A stretch of DNA of 32,928 bases from Paenibacillus albiflavus (GCF_004344915.1 NZ_SKFG01000045.1:1-32928); one strand, 5' to 3'; shown: positions 1 through 9,601, numbered from the stretch's first letter. Program-made: numbers and translations. The notes: a model not told the origin generated them from the letters alone.

Positions 1-730
1 CGGTAATTTTTTACCGAACGTACGCTGCGAGCACCACCCAACCATGCTGCTGGGCACGATGCGGCAACTTGGGGAGCTTTATCGGTAAATAGTTTCCGAA
101 GTTCGGTAATTTTTTGCCGTACGCACATTCCGAGCGCCCCCCAACAGTGCTGCTGAGTACGATGCGGCAACTTTAGGCGCTTTTTCGGTAATTAGTTTCC
201 GAAGTTCGGTAATTTTTTACCGAACGTACGCTGCGAGCACCACCCAACCATGCTGCTGGGCACGATGCGGCAACTTGGGGAGCTTTATCGGTAAATAGTT
301 TCCGAAGTTCGGTAATTTTTTGCCGTACGCACATTCCGAGCGCCCCCCAACAGTGCTGCTGAGTACGATGCGGCAACTTTAGGCGCTTTTTCGGTAATTA
401 GTTTCCGAAGTTCGGTAATTTTTTACCGAACGTACGCTGCGAGCACCACCCAACCATGCTGCTGGGCACGATGCGGCAACTTGGGGAGCTTTATCGGTAA
501 ATAGTTTCCGAAGTTCGGTAATTTTTTGCCGTACGCACATTCCGAGCGCCCCCCAACAGTGCTGCTGAGTACGATGCGGCAACTTTAGGCGCTTTTTCGG
601 TAATTAGTTTCCGAAGTTCGGTAATTTTTTACCGAACGTACGCTGCGAGCACCACCCAACCATGCTGCTGGGCACGATGCGGCAACTTGGGGAGCTTTAT
701 CGGTAAATAGTTTCCGAAGTTCGGTAATTT
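1..730. repeat. Higher-order tandem repeat: alternating 103-bp monomers, 206-bp period
   Basis: Two monomer types, A and B, each 103 bp, alternate as A(1-103), B(104-206), A(207-309), B(310-412), A(413-515), B(516-618), A(619-721), followed by a short degenerate start of another unit to about 730. The four A copies read as identical, and so do the three B copies, while A and B differ at about 17 of 103 positions. The amplified unit is therefore the 206-bp dimer. Each monomer opens with CGGTAATTTTTT followed by ACCG in A or GCCG in B. In internal A copies this is part of a 9-bp inverted repeat, GTTCGGTAA / TTACCGAAC with a TTTT loop. Each monomer also carries a CGGTAA(A/T)TAGTTTCCG motif. The array probably continues left of the window. 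No coding function is supported. Confidence 0.95.
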
Positions 731-755
731 GTTTCCGCTATTGGGGACTTTTTGC

Positions 756-794
756 AAAAAAGACACAGTGTCCGACTTTCGGATCTGTGTCTTT
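756..794 (-). terminator. Intrinsic terminator of motAB
   Basis: A 10-bp perfect stem (AAAGACACAG at 759-768 with CTGTGTCTTT at 785-794) is followed, on the minus strand, by a run of T's (the A-run at 756-761). It lies 15 bases past the motB stop codon and separates the operon from the tandem array. Confidence 0.85.
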
Positions 795-808
795 GTCATC
801 ATATCGTA

Positions 809-1570
809 TTATCGTAAGATCGTCACTTCAACACGTCTATTCTTGGCACGATTCTCAGGTGTGTCATTTTCGACCTTCGGCATCGTGTCTCCGTAGCCAG
901 TAGCGATAAAGTTCTTCTCGTTCAGCTTAACCTTGCCGGTTAAGTAACGAATAACGGATAGCGATCTTTGAACGGATAGCTCCCAGTTGTCTTTATAATA
1001 AGAACCTGTCCTAATCGGAACGTTATCGGTATGCCCTTCAATGGCTACTTTGGCATTAAGGCCTGGCAACAAGGTTGCCAGATTGTCCATAATGTCAAAA
1101 GCAGGCGGCTTTAGATCCGCTTTGCCTGTGTCGAACAGGAATACATCGCTAAGTGTAATCGTGATGCCTCTCGTGGTATCTGTAACGACGATATCAGATT
1201 CCAGTTTATTATCTTGAATATAGGTTTCGATTTTATCTTTAAAATCAGCAAGCTCTTGTTCTTTCTTGTCGTACTCTTCTTTATCAATATTGGCCTGTCT
1301 GTTCGTTTCTTCCGTCTGCCTCTTGTCGCCATCCGCATAAGTAGGACTCATTGTGCCAGATAGACCAGAGTTCATTTCCAAAAGGGAATCCGAACTCTTA
1401 AATTGCAAATTCAAGGAACGAGCTAATATTTCGTATTTATTATCGTCAACCTTACTCATGGAATACATGATAACGAAAAATACAAGTAGAAGTGTAATCA
1501 AGTCTGAATAGGTGATTAACCAACGTTCATGGTTTTCATGCTCTGCCTGCTTCTTACCTCTCCTCGCCAT
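809..1570 (-). CDS. motB: Flagellar motor stator protein MotB (MotS-like membrane segment)
   Basis: Peptidoglycan-anchored half of the flagellar stator, which couples ion flow to rotation with MotA. The protein has about 253 residues. A short charged N-terminus leads to one membrane helix beginning WLITYSDLITLLLVFF, with the invariant ion-carrying aspartate at residue 23. A C-terminal OmpA-like peptidoglycan-binding domain follows, with GHTDNVPI near residue 180 and an NRRVEV end. The ATG at 1570 (MARRGKK) is chosen by family resemblance. An in-frame ATG at 1582 lies only 3 bases from an AGGAG and cannot be excluded. The start overlaps the end of motA by 17 bases, typical of translational coupling. 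The VFF after the aspartate helix start is closer to the sodium-type MotS pattern than to Bacillus MotB, so ion specificity is uncertain. Confidence 0.93.
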   Translation of the reverse strand: MARRGKKQAEHENHERWLITYSDLITLLLVFFVIMYSMSKVDDNKYEILARSLNLQFKSSDSLLEMNSGLSGTMSPTYADGDKRQTEETNRQANIDKEEYDKKEQELADFKDKIETYIQDNKLESDIVVTDTTRGITITLSDVFLFDTGKADLKPPAFDIMDNLATLLPGLNAKVAIEGHTDNVPIRTGSYYKDNWELSVQRSLSVIRYLTGKVKLNEKNFIATGYGDTMPKVENDTPENRAKNRRVEVTILR

Positions 1571-2354
1571 CTGGAGCACCATCCTCTCCTACCTGGCTGG
1601 ATGGATTTTTGTCATGCATAAAGGAGTTTAGCTTCTTCTTAATTAGCTGCGGGTTCTCACCGGCTTGTAGAGCAAGAATACCTTCCAGCATGAGTTCCAT
1701 TTCGGCAATTTGTTCCTTTCCACGAATCTTGATCTTAGATCCAATCGGCAGATAAATTGCGTTGGCACTCATAACACCATATAAGGTTGCACAGAACGCA
1801 ACTGCAATAGCTGGAGCAAGAGCTTCAGGATCAGAGCCTAAGCTTCCAAGTACGTGAATAAGACCCATTACCGTACCGATAATACCCATTGTTGGCGCGT
1901 AACCGCCTGCGGATTCGAACATCTTTGCCATACTCTCGACTTTATGGTCGACAGCATCCATTTCAAGTTCAAGAATTTGTCTGGTTAGTTCGGGATCTGT
2001 ACCGTCTACAACCATTAGCAAACCGTCTTTGAGAAAAGGATTCGTATGCTCCTGAGCGCGCTGCTCGAGGGCAAGGACGCCTTCCCTTCTAGCGATTGCT
2101 GCCATCTCGACAATTTCATCGATTGTGGTAGATGGATTGCGTTTAGGTTCTTTAAAAGCAACTGCGAACGCTTTAGGAATTGTTTTCAATGTACTCATTG
2201 GGAATGAAATAACAACTGCACCGATTGTACCGCCGAAAACGATAAGCAAGGCACTAGGCACAAACAAGGCGCTTAAATGACCACCATCCCATACGAAACC
2301 ACCGATTAATGCACCGAGTCCCACGATAAGCCCAATTAATGTCGTTAAATCCAT
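1554..2354 (-). CDS. motA: Flagellar motor stator protein MotA (MotA/MotP family)
   Basis: Membrane subunit of the stator complex, partner of MotB. It has 266 residues with the expected four hydrophobic segments. The N-terminal pair starts at MDLTTLIGLIVGLGALIGG and at ALFVPSALLIVFGG. The C-terminal pair is at GGYAPTMGIIGTVMGLIHVL and AVAFCATLYGVMSANAIYLP, carrying the conserved prolines used in torque generation. The cytoplasmic loop contains ARREGVLALE and a DPELTR-type stretch. The ATG at 2354 is preceded on the minus strand by AGGGGTGG. An upstream in-frame extension to 2453 lacks a ribosome binding site and family similarity. The gene lies first in the motAB operon, divergent from uvrB. 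MotP is an alternative name if the motor uses sodium. Confidence 0.94.
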   Translation of the reverse strand: MDLTTLIGLIVGLGALIGGFVWDGGHLSALFVPSALLIVFGGTIGAVVISFPMSTLKTIPKAFAVAFKEPKRNPSTTIDEIVEMAAIARREGVLALEQRAQEHTNPFLKDGLLMVVDGTDPELTRQILELEMDAVDHKVESMAKMFESAGGYAPTMGIIGTVMGLIHVLGSLGSDPEALAPAIAVAFCATLYGVMSANAIYLPIGSKIKIRGKEQIAEMELMLEGILALQAGENPQLIKKKLNSFMHDKNPSSQVGEDGAPDGEER

Positions 2355-2408
2355 GTTTCTACCACCCCTAGATACGTATGCGCTTTGCATGATATGATAC
2401 ACGTTTGA

Positions 2409-2437
2409 TTGCAACAAACAAGAAAAAACTGTATAAT
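2409..2437 (+). promoter_or_regulatory. Sigma-A promoter of uvrB-uvrA
   Basis: TTGCAA (2409-2414), a 17-base spacer and a perfect TATAAT (2432-2437). The predicted transcription start is near 2444, giving an untranslated leader of about 175 bases before uvrB. The promoter overlaps the transcribed leader of the divergent motAB unit. Confidence 0.7.
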
Positions 2438-2442
2438 TAATG

Positions 2443-2456
2443 AGAACAAACATTCC
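2443..2456 (+). promoter_or_regulatory. Candidate LexA (SOS) box of uvrBA
   Basis: AGAACAAACATTCC matches the Gram-positive LexA/DinR box CGAACRNRYGTTYC at 12 of 14 positions. It sits directly on the predicted transcription start of the uvrB promoter, where a bound repressor would block initiation. uvrB is a known SOS gene in Bacillus subtilis. Confidence 0.6.
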
Positions 2457-2499
2457 TATTCTTGTTCGGCTAATGTTTTTTGTCGGAATGTCTACTTTT

Positions 2500-2527
2500 A
2501 TATCGGAAAGATGGGCATAAAAGTTTA
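2500..2527 (-). promoter_or_regulatory. Candidate sigma-D (flagellar) promoter of motAB
   Basis: Reading the minus strand, TAAA (2527-2524) is separated by 16 bases from TCCGATAT (2507-2500). The known SigD consensus is TAAA, about 15 bases, then GCCGATAT, so only one base of the -10 differs. It lies about 145 bases upstream of motA in the right orientation, and motility genes are the expected SigD targets. Confidence 0.6.
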
Positions 2528-2619
2528 TAGAAGGAATTAACCGCAGATTCGTTAAACTTACGATAGTAGAATTGACGAGCGCAAACTGCGGAATTTTCGT
2601 GTAGGTTTGGGGGAGTACG

Positions 2620-4623
2620 ATGAGCGAGATTCATTTGAGCGATAAGAAGTTTGAGTTAGTATCCGAATTTTCTCCACAGGGGGATCAACCGCAGGCAATT
2701 GAAGAGTTAGTTGAAGGTATACTTCAAGGTGTCAAACATCAGACACTGCTTGGAGCAACAGGTACAGGCAAGACGTTTACGGCAGCTCAAGTTATCGCTA
2801 AGCTTAATCGTCCCACTCTCGTAATTGCACATAATAAGACGCTAGCTGCACAGTTATGTTCGGAGTTCAAAGAATTTTTCCCGAATAATGCAGTTGCATA
2901 TTTTGTTTCTTACTATGATTACTATCAGCCAGAGGCATACATCCCTTCATCTGATACCTTTATTGAGAAAGATTCCAGCATCAACGATGAGATTGATCAG
3001 CTTAGACACGCTGCCACTTCTTCCTTATTCGGCAGACGAGATGTCATTATTGTTGCTTCAGTATCTTGTATCTACGGTCTCGGATCTCCAGAAGACTATG
3101 GCTCCTTACTACTTGATTTAAGAGTTGGAATGGAGAAATCGCGCAATGAAATTCTCCACCGACTAGTCGATATACAATATCAACGCAATGATATTAACTT
3201 TACACGCGGTACGTTCCGTGTGCGTGGCGATGTGATCGAAATCTTCCCAGCGTCGGGCAGCGAGACAGCAGTTCGGGTAGAGTTGTTTGGTGATGAAATT
3301 GAACGGATTACCGATATTAACGTGATCACCGGAGAAATTCTGGGTGAACGCGAATATATTGCAATCTTCCCAGCTTCTCACTTCGTAACTCATGAAGAGA
3401 AGATGAAAGTTGCCATTCAGAATATTGAACGCGAGCTTGAGGAGCGGCTCTCGGTTCTCCGTGAGAACGGCAAGCTGCTTGAAGCTCAGCGTTTAGAACA
3501 GCGTACGAGATATGATCTCGAAATGATGCAGGAGATCGGCTTCTGCTCAGGAATTGAGAATTATTCGGGACCCCTTACATTCCGTGAGCCTGGCGCAACA
3601 CCTTATACGCTGCTCGATTATTTTCCGGAAGATTGGGTTGTCATGATCGATGAGTCGCATGTGACCTTGCCGCAGATTCGTGCGATGTACAATGGGGATA
3701 GAGCTCGTAAAGAGGTGCTTGTCGAACATGGTTTTAGATTGCCGTCGGCACTAGACAATAGACCGTTGCGATTCGAGGAGTTTGAGTCCAAGGTGAATCA
3801 AACGATTTATATCTCAGCAACACCTGGACCTTATGAATTAGAGCACTGCCCGACGATGACACAGCAAATTATTCGTCCTACAGGCTTGCTCGATCCTATT
3901 ATTGAGGTACGTCCGACAAAAGGACAGATTGATGATTTAATCGATGAGATTCGGAAGCGGATTGCATTGGATGAACGTGTCCTTGTCACAACTTTAACGA
4001 AGAAAATGTCGGAGGATTTAACCGATTATCTCAAAGAGATTGGCATCAAGGTGCGCTACTTGCATTCGGATATCAAGACGCTGGAGCGGATGCAGATTTT
4101 ACGCGATTTGCGATTAGGCGTATTCCACGTACTGATTGGAATTAACCTTCTTAGAGAAGGACTAGATTTGCCGGAAGTATCGCTCGTCGCCATCCTCGAT
4201 GCAGATAAAGAGGGCTTCCTTCGTTCGGAGCGTTCGCTTATTCAGACGATCGGCCGTGCAGCGCGGAATTCGAGCGGGATCGTGATTATGTATGCAGACA
4301 AAATGACGGATTCCATGTCGAAGGCGATTGGTGAGACAGAGCGTAGACGTGAAATTCAGCATTCGTACAACGTTAAGCATGGCATTACACCGCAGACGAT
4401 TAATAAGAAGGTTCGTGATGTAATAGAGGCATCTAAGGTAGCAGAATCCAGGGCAGATTACTTGGGTGAAGCGAAGGATGCCAGCAAGAAGATGACGAAG
4501 AAAGAGCGTCAAAGTATGATCGAACGTTTGGAGAAGGAAATGAAGGATGCAGCTCGCAGCTTGCAGTTTGAACGTGCAGCAGAACTTCGTGATCTAGTGA
4601 TGGAATTAAAGGCTGAGAGCTGA
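2620..4623 (+). CDS. uvrB: Excinuclease ABC subunit UvrB
   Basis: Damage-verifying helicase-like subunit of nucleotide excision repair. It is loaded by UvrA onto DNA lesions and then recruits UvrC. The protein has 667 residues, near the usual 660-670. Walker A is GATGTGKT at residues 45-52. The beta-hairpin that clamps one strand is [12 protein letters not shown] near residue 95. The helicase DESH box is near residue 340. The late helicase motifs include [20 protein letters not shown] and QTIGRAARN. The UvrC/UvrA-binding UVR domain is at the C-terminus ([20 protein letters not shown]). The ATG follows GGGGGAG with a short spacer. The gene is followed 16 bases later by uvrA in the same operon, and an SOS-type box lies at its promoter. 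Confidence 0.99.
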   Translation: MSEIHLSDKKFELVSEFSPQGDQPQAIEELVEGILQGVKHQTLLGATGTGKTFTAAQVIAKLNRPTLVIAHNKTLAAQLCSEFKEFFPNNAVAYFVSYYDYYQPEAYIPSSDTFIEKDSSINDEIDQLRHAATSSLFGRRDVIIVASVSCIYGLGSPEDYGSLLLDLRVGMEKSRNEILHRLVDIQYQRNDINFTRGTFRVRGDVIEIFPASGSETAVRVELFGDEIERITDINVITGEILGEREYIAIFPASHFVTHEEKMKVAIQNIERELEERLSVLRENGKLLEAQRLEQRTRYDLEMMQEIGFCSGIENYSGPLTFREPGATPYTLLDYFPEDWVVMIDESHVTLPQIRAMYNGDRARKEVLVEHGFRLPSALDNRPLRFEEFESKVNQTIYISATPGPYELEHCPTMTQQIIRPTGLLDPIIEVRPTKGQIDDLIDEIRKRIALDERVLVTTLTKKMSEDLTDYLKEIGIKVRYLHSDIKTLERMQILRDLRLGVFHVLIGINLLREGLDLPEVSLVAILDADKEGFLRSERSLIQTIGRAARNSSGIVIMYADKMTDSMSKAIGETERRREIQHSYNVKHGITPQTINKKVRDVIEASKVAESRADYLGEAKDASKKMTKKERQSMIERLEKEMKDAARSLQFERAAELRDLVMELKAES

Positions 4624-4639
4624 GAGGGGCGTTATTAGG

Positions 4640-7528
4640 TTGGCTAGAGATCAGATCGTCATTAAGGGCGCAAGAGCTCATAATTTAAAAAATATAGACG
4701 TTGTTATCCCGCGTGATAAGTTTGTTGTATTAACTGGACTTAGTGGATCGGGTAAATCGTCGCTTGCATTTGATACGATTTATGCAGAAGGGCAGCGCAG
4801 ATATGTCGAATCTTTATCTGCTTATGCTCGTCAATTCCTTGGACAGATGGATAAACCAGATGTTGATTCAATTGAAGGCTTATCTCCTGCAATCTCCATT
4901 GACCAGAAAACGACAAGCCGCAACCCTCGTTCAACCGTAGGTACAGTGACGGAGATTTATGACTATCTCCGTCTCTTGTTCGCACGTATTGGGCATCCGC
5001 ATTGTCCGATACATGGTACGGAAATCACTTCACAAACGGTCGAACAGATGGTTGATCGAATTATGGAATACCCTGAACGAACGAGATTGCAAATTCTTGC
5101 TCCGCTTGTGTCTGGACGCAAAGGTGAACATACCAAGCTGCTGGCAGATATGCAGAAGCAGGGTTATGTTCGGGTCAGAGTGAATGGCGAGACGATGGAT
5201 CTATCGGACAAGATTGAGCTAGAGAAGAATAAGAAGCATAACATCGAAATCGTCATAGACCGTATTGTAGTTAAACCGGATGTTGCTTCTCGTCTGGCCG
5301 ATTCACTAGAGACTGCGCTTAAGCTTGCAGACGGTCGAGTGATTGTGGATATCATTGATCAAGAGCAACTGCTATTTTCACAGAATTTGGCTTGTCCAGA
5401 ATGTGGGTTCTCAATAGAAGAGCTTGCTCCGCGAATGTTCTCATTTAACTCACCTTTCGGTGCATGTCCAGAATGTGATGGTCTTGGTTCACAGATGATC
5501 GTTGATCCTGATTTGCTGATTCCGAATCGGGAGCTGTCAATTGAGGAAGGAGCATTCGAGGCATGGGCAGGTTCAACCTCGAACTACTATCCACAATTTC
5601 TTGCTTCCGTATGCGCACACTATGACATTAAGCGAGATGTTCCGGTTAGCCAGCTGACTGCTGATCAGATCAAGATCATTCTGTATGGAACCGGCGGGGA
5701 GAAAATTAAGTTCAAGTATGAGAATGACTTTGGTGTATCCAAAGAGGCAATCGTACCTTTTGAAGGAATTATTCGCAACTTGGAACGCCGCTATCGGGAT
5801 ACGTATTCGGATTCGATGCGCGAGCATATTGAGAACTATATGGCTTCGAAGAATTGTCCGAAGTGTAAAGGGCATCGCTTGAAGCCTGAATCGCTTGCAG
5901 TGACAATTGGGGGTACCAACATTGCAAATGTAACCTCACTATCCATTGGCGATGCGATGGACTGGTTCGAGAAGTTGGAACTGAGCGAGAAAGAACAGAC
6001 GATTGCTCATTTGATCCTCAAAGAAATTAGAGCCAGACTTGGCTTCCTTGTAAATGTGGGGCTCGATTATTTAACGATGCATCGTGCTGCGGGTACATTA
6101 TCTGGCGGCGAGGCTCAGCGGATCAGACTTGCTACGCAAATTGGTTCTTCCTTAATGGGTGTCCTTTATATTCTGGACGAGCCAAGTATTGGGCTGCATC
6201 AAAGAGATAATGACAGACTCATTCAGACGTTGGAGCATATGCGGGATCTTGGCAATACGCTAATCGTCGTCGAGCATGACGAAGATACCATGTTAGCAGC
6301 GGATTACATCATTGATATTGGTCCAGGCGCAGGTATTCATGGCGGTAATGTGATTGCCGAAGGAACCCCTGCAGAAGTGATGGAGAATCCAAATTCACTG
6401 ACAGGGCTATACCTCAGCGGACGTAAATTTATTCCGATTCCGCTTGAACGTCGTAAGCCAGAGGGCAAGTGGTTGGAAGTGAAAGGTGCGAAGGAGAACA
6501 ATCTGAAGAATGTCTCCATGAAGGTGCCGATCGGATTGTTTACATGCGTAACAGGGGTATCAGGTTCAGGCAAGAGTACGCTTGTAAACGAAATTCTATA
6601 TAAGAGCCTAGCTCGGGAGCTTAATAAAGCAACGAAGCTGCGCCCAGGCGAGCACAAAGAGATTCTCGGCATGGAGCATGTCGATAAGGTCATCGATATT
6701 GACCAATCGCCAATCGGTCGTACGCCGCGTTCGAACCCTGCGACTTATACAGGGGTGTTTGATGATATTCGCGATGTATTCGCATCAACGAATGAAGCGA
6801 AGGTACGCGGCTACAAGAAGGGGCGGTTCTCCTTCAATGTGAAAGGCGGACGCTGTGAGGCATGCAAGGGGGATGGCATCATTCGAATCGAGATGCACTT
6901 CCTACCTGACGTATATGTGCCATGTGAGGTATGCAAAGGCAAGCGCTATAACCGTGAGACACTAGAAGTCAAATATAAAGGCAAGAACATATCAGACATT
7001 TTGGATCTGACCATCGAGGACGGAGTGGAATTCTTCAAGAACATTCCACGCGTGCATCGCAAGATTCAGACACTGCTGGATGTTGGTCTTGGTTACATGA
7101 AGCTTGGCCAGCCAGCGACAACGCTGTCCGGTGGCGAAGCCCAGCGGGTTAAGCTTGCGGCGGAGCTATACCGCCGCTCAACAGGCAAGACGATCTACAT
7201 TCTGGATGAGCCAACCACAGGTTTGCACATCGATGACATCGATCGTCTGCTCAAAGTGCTTCACCGTCTTGTAGAGAACGGTGATAGTGTCCTCGTCATC
7301 GAGCATAATCTCGATGTCATCAAAACAGCGGACCATATCATCGATCTTGGTCCAGAAGGCGGCTTCCGTGGGGGCACGATCATCGCCAGCGGCACGCCAG
7401 AAGATGTCGTGCGCGTAAAAGGCTCTTACACAGGACATTATCTTGGTCCTGTATTGGAACGTGATCGTGCACGGACGCTTGATTACGCCAAGCGCTTAGC
7501 CGAGCTGGAGCCTGCTGCGGAAGTGTAA
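4640..7528 (+). CDS. uvrA: Excinuclease ABC subunit UvrA
   Basis: DNA-damage recognition ATPase of nucleotide excision repair, acting as a dimer that delivers UvrB to lesions. The protein has 962 residues, the usual size. It has two ABC ATPase halves: Walker [10 protein letters not shown] near residue 33 and GVSGSGKST near residue 640, and signatures [12 protein letters not shown] and [12 protein letters not shown]. Zinc-binding cysteine pairs are visible in [19 protein letters not shown] and in [18 protein letters not shown]. The start is a TTG preceded by GAGAGGGG, 16 bases after the uvrB stop, so the two are co-transcribed. The hairpin at 7600-7640 ends the operon. Confidence 0.99.
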   Translation: MARDQIVIKGARAHNLKNIDVVIPRDKFVVLTGLSGSGKSSLAFDTIYAEGQRRYVESLSAYARQFLGQMDKPDVDSIEGLSPAISIDQKTTSRNPRSTVGTVTEIYDYLRLLFARIGHPHCPIHGTEITSQTVEQMVDRIMEYPERTRLQILAPLVSGRKGEHTKLLADMQKQGYVRVRVNGETMDLSDKIELEKNKKHNIEIVIDRIVVKPDVASRLADSLETALKLADGRVIVDIIDQEQLLFSQNLACPECGFSIEELAPRMFSFNSPFGACPECDGLGSQMIVDPDLLIPNRELSIEEGAFEAWAGSTSNYYPQFLASVCAHYDIKRDVPVSQLTADQIKIILYGTGGEKIKFKYENDFGVSKEAIVPFEGIIRNLERRYRDTYSDSMREHIENYMASKNCPKCKGHRLKPESLAVTIGGTNIANVTSLSIGDAMDWFEKLELSEKEQTIAHLILKEIRARLGFLVNVGLDYLTMHRAAGTLSGGEAQRIRLATQIGSSLMGVLYILDEPSIGLHQRDNDRLIQTLEHMRDLGNTLIVVEHDEDTMLAADYIIDIGPGAGIHGGNVIAEGTPAEVMENPNSLTGLYLSGRKFIPIPLERRKPEGKWLEVKGAKENNLKNVSMKVPIGLFTCVTGVSGSGKSTLVNEILYKSLARELNKATKLRPGEHKEILGMEHVDKVIDIDQSPIGRTPRSNPATYTGVFDDIRDVFASTNEAKVRGYKKGRFSFNVKGGRCEACKGDGIIRIEMHFLPDVYVPCEVCKGKRYNRETLEVKYKGKNISDILDLTIEDGVEFFKNIPRVHRKIQTLLDVGLGYMKLGQPATTLSGGEAQRVKLAAELYRRSTGKTIYILDEPTTGLHIDDIDRLLKVLHRLVENGDSVLVIEHNLDVIKTADHIIDLGPEGGFRGGTIIASGTPEDVVRVKGSYTGHYLGPVLERDRARTLDYAKRLAELEPAAEV

Positions 7529-7599
7529 GGCTTAGCCTACCTGCATGTAGCCGGCTTACGATTCGACACAATTTCATAGCAACAGCATGCAAAATAGAT

Positions 7600-7640
7600 A
7601 AATGGGATTACAGAAAATAGGCTGTAATCCCATTTATTGT
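7600..7640 (+). terminator. Terminator downstream of uvrA
   Basis: A perfect 14-bp stem (7600-7613 with 7622-7635; arms AATGGGATTACAG and CTGTAATCCCATT at the core) with an 8-base loop. It is followed by a broken T-rich stretch (ATTGTTAT), so the T-run is weak. Confidence 0.7.
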
Positions 7641-7651
7641 TATATGTTTCG

Positions 7652-7660
7652 TGATATAAT
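7652..7660 (+). promoter_or_regulatory. Extended -10 promoter of the downstream lipoprotein gene
   Basis: TGATATAAT contains a perfect TATAAT at 7655-7660 preceded by TG at the extended -10 position. No good -35 is seen at the usual distance. It is 40 bases upstream of the lipoprotein start, just after the uvrA terminator. Confidence 0.45.
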
Positions 7661-7700
7661 TCCTTCTGCTACTGCAAGATCATGTATTAGGGGGGCATTC

Positions 7701-8270
7701 ATGAAGCGCTTTTTGTATGGGATGATGAGTATTTTGATTTTATTGCTGATGGTTGTCGGTACAGGCTGTTCGAGGAATGTGACAGTAACTGGAGAGAATG
7801 GCGAAAAGTCGAACATCAAACTGGATAATGGAGGGATGACGATCACAAACGATCAAGGTCAGACTACCATCACAACGGAGGGCAAGGATCAAGGCAAAAT
7901 TGTGATGAAGGATGACAAAGGCAATGAGGTGACTATGGTAGCGAGTGAAGATAAAATTCCTGATGATTTCCCTAAGGACATTCCATTTATTGAAGAGTCT
8001 AAGTTAACGAGTTCACTCACAACTAGCTCTGATGGGCAGACATCATACGTGATTATATATGAATCAGAGAAACCCATTGCGGACATCGCCAAGCTATATT
8101 CCGATTATTTGATGAAGGCCGGCTATGAGCAGAATGAAGGTTTTGCTGCTGAGAATATCAAATCCATTAGCGGCAAGCGAGGGGAAGAGGCATTAGAAGT
8201 AACGGTAACTAAAGAAGCGGACGCTAAGATCGCGCAAGTGTTGGTTAGTTATCATAAACCGAATAAGTAG
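7701..8270 (+). CDS. Secreted lipoprotein, unknown function
   Basis: A 189-residue predicted lipoprotein. The N-terminus MKRFLYGMMSILILLLMVVG is a lipoprotein signal with cysteine 23 (VGTGC) as the likely lipid-modified residue. The mature part begins with a hydrophilic, Gly/Asp/Thr-rich stretch in which short phrases recur (TVTGENG, TITNDQG, TITTEG, IVMKDDKG), suggesting small beta repeats. A more ordinary C-terminal domain follows, from about EDKIPDDFPKDIPFIEESKL to the end. The ATG at 7701 follows AGGGGGG with 5 bases between. A longer in-frame reading from 7602 would place coding sequence across the terminator and promoter, so it is rejected. No known family is recognised. Confidence 0.85.
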   Translation: MKRFLYGMMSILILLLMVVGTGCSRNVTVTGENGEKSNIKLDNGGMTITNDQGQTTITTEGKDQGKIVMKDDKGNEVTMVASEDKIPDDFPKDIPFIEESKLTSSLTTSSDGQTSYVIIYESEKPIADIAKLYSDYLMKAGYEQNEGFAAENIKSISGKRGEEALEVTVTKEADAKIAQVLVSYHKPNK

Positions 8271-8362
8271 TGAGAATGGATAGCGGATTAAGGACTGAGA
8301 CAAATATCATTGCAAAAATATGAATAAATCTTGACAAACTTGTTAACTCGACAGAAAACCAC

Positions 8363-8391
8363 TTGCATCCTAGGAAAGATCAGGATAAAGT
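8363..8391 (+). promoter_or_regulatory. Possible promoter of the 65-residue membrane protein
   Basis: TTGCAT (8363-8368), a 17-base spacer and TAAAGT (8386-8391), 51 bases before the start codon. A perfect TTGACA at 8331-8336 lies upstream but has no matching -10, so either could be the real -35. Weak call. Confidence 0.3.
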
Positions 8392-8442
8392 AAAAAATAG
8401 AATAGAATGAATATTGGCTCGAGTTATAAGGGAGGTTTACCC

Positions 8443-8640
8443 ATGTTTCTAGCAGAGGAAGCGACTGCAAGCACATTTTCGATGTTCGATCCGTTTATCT
8501 TGATCTTTACGGTACTTATTGCCATCGGAGTTGTACGTTTACTAATGGCGCCAAAGAAAAACAAGTTTGCGCTTGGATTTGGTGGAGTTAGTTTAGTTGT
8601 ATTTTTATTATTAGATGTTATCATGATTTCAGGGTGGTAA
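8443..8640 (+). CDS. Small two-helix membrane protein, unknown function
   Basis: A 65-residue protein with two predicted membrane helices: residues about 16-35 (FDPFILIFTVLIAIGVVRLL) and about 42-63 (FALGFGGVSLVVFLLLDVIM). They are joined by a short basic loop (APKKNK). An AAGGGAGG lies 7 bases before the ATG at 8443. A longer reading from 8407 lacks a ribosome binding site. The layout is like that of small Bacillus membrane proteins of the DUF2759 type, but I cannot confirm membership. It stands alone, closed by the terminator that follows. Confidence 0.75.
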   Translation: MFLAEEATASTFSMFDPFILIFTVLIAIGVVRLLMAPKKNKFALGFGGVSLVVFLLLDVIMISGW

Positions 8641-8665
8641 GATCTAATTAACAGGATGATGTAGT

Positions 8666-8716
8666 AAAAGCCCGCAGACTAGAGGGATTTCCCAATAGAT
8701 CTGAGGGCTTTTTTGT
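8666..8716. terminator. Bidirectional terminator between convergent genes
   Basis: AAAAGCCC (8666-8673) pairs with GGGCTTTT (8705-8712), extended inward by CAGA/TCTG after one unpaired base on each side. A T-run follows on the plus strand and an A-run precedes it, so it can serve both the membrane protein gene and the convergent deacetylase gene. Confidence 0.8.
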
Positions 8717-8725
8717 TGAGTTCTA

Positions 8726-9601
8726 TCATTTGGTTGCTGCAGGAGCTGTAGAAGGGTCATCATATTCCTTCATTTTGGCTAATAATTCTTCTGCGCTGAA
8801 ATCACGCTTACCTGCGTTAATACGTGTTGCGACAGGATCACCAGGTTTGTTAATGCCTTCTTTAATCGTAATATAGAGATGCATATCAAGTTCCTTACTA
8901 ACCTGGATGGTTGTATCTGAGAAGCTGCCATATGGGAATGAAATAATATTGCGAGTGTTGCCAAGCTTACTATTCAGCAGATCGTTGGCTTTGGACAGAT
9001 CCTCTTTGATCCGATCATAGTATTCTTCTTGCGTCTCTACACGTTGCTTATCCGGCAAATAAATGGGTCCTCCTAATAAAGGAGCAGTAGTGCCTTTGCT
9101 GTTTACGGCTACATATTTATGACTATCATAAGTATGACTGTAGAAGCTCATGCCATTCTTGCGCATCTCCACCATTTGCTCCCATGTCATATGTGGGATA
9201 ATATCTGGGTTGTAAACGTCGGTTGATTTGACAATGATGAAGTTCGTTGCAGGCATTTTGTACTTCTGTAAGATCGGATAGGCATTCTCGTAAAAATCTT
9301 CATATCCATCGTCAAATGTTAAGACAACGGCATTAGGTGGGATCTTCTTTTCTTTGCCAGTCATAAAATCGTCGAATTGCTCAATGGAAATGACATTATA
9401 ACCATTCGCTTTGAGCATCGATAGATGCTTGTCGAATTGATCGGTAGATACAGCAATGCTGCCATTATTATTTTTGACTTCATGATACATGAGGACTAAA
9501 GCTTTATCCTGGTAGTGGATAGGCTGATTCTCATAGTGGTCATTTGCTGGAACAACCGTATTCGTCGTTAATAATAAGAATAATAATAATGATTTTAACA
9601 T
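8726..9601 (-). CDS. Polysaccharide deacetylase (NodB domain), exported
   Basis: Carbohydrate esterase family 4-type enzyme that removes N-acetyl groups from an extracellular glycan. The protein has 291 residues. A hydrophobic N-terminus (MLKSLLLFLLLTTNTVV) suggests export or anchoring. The metal-binding and catalytic motifs are LTFDDGY at residues 94-100 and SHTYDSH at 155-161 (His156 and His161). FPYGSFS near residue 220 is the usual third motif. The start MYHEV-type region and the overall layout recall the IcaB/PgaB group that acts on poly-N-acetylglucosamine, but no such synthesis genes are nearby. The ATG is preceded by GAGGGAG on the minus strand. The gene stands alone with its own promoter. 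Confidence 0.9.
   Translation of the reverse strand: MLKSLLLFLLLTTNTVVPANDHYENQPIHYQDKALVLMYHEVKNNNGSIAVSTDQFDKHLSMLKANGYNVISIEQFDDFMTGKEKKIPPNAVVLTFDDGYEDFYENAYPILQKYKMPATNFIIVKSTDVYNPDIIPHMTWEQMVEMRKNGMSFYSHTYDSHKYVAVNSKGTTAPLLGGPIYLPDKQRVETQEEYYDRIKEDLSKANDLLNSKLGNTRNIISFPYGSFSDTTIQVSKELDMHLYITIKEGINKPGDPVATRINAGKRDFSAEELLAKMKEYDDPSTAPAATK

Noticed and set aside
173-582. Two identical 67-residue minus-strand ORFs in the tandem array
   Set aside because: They are the same frame repeated by the 206-bp period, with no ribosome binding site or protein-like features.
1-730. CRISPR array
   Set aside because: The repeats are 103 or 206 bp and contiguous; there are no short repeats with unique spacers, and no cas genes.
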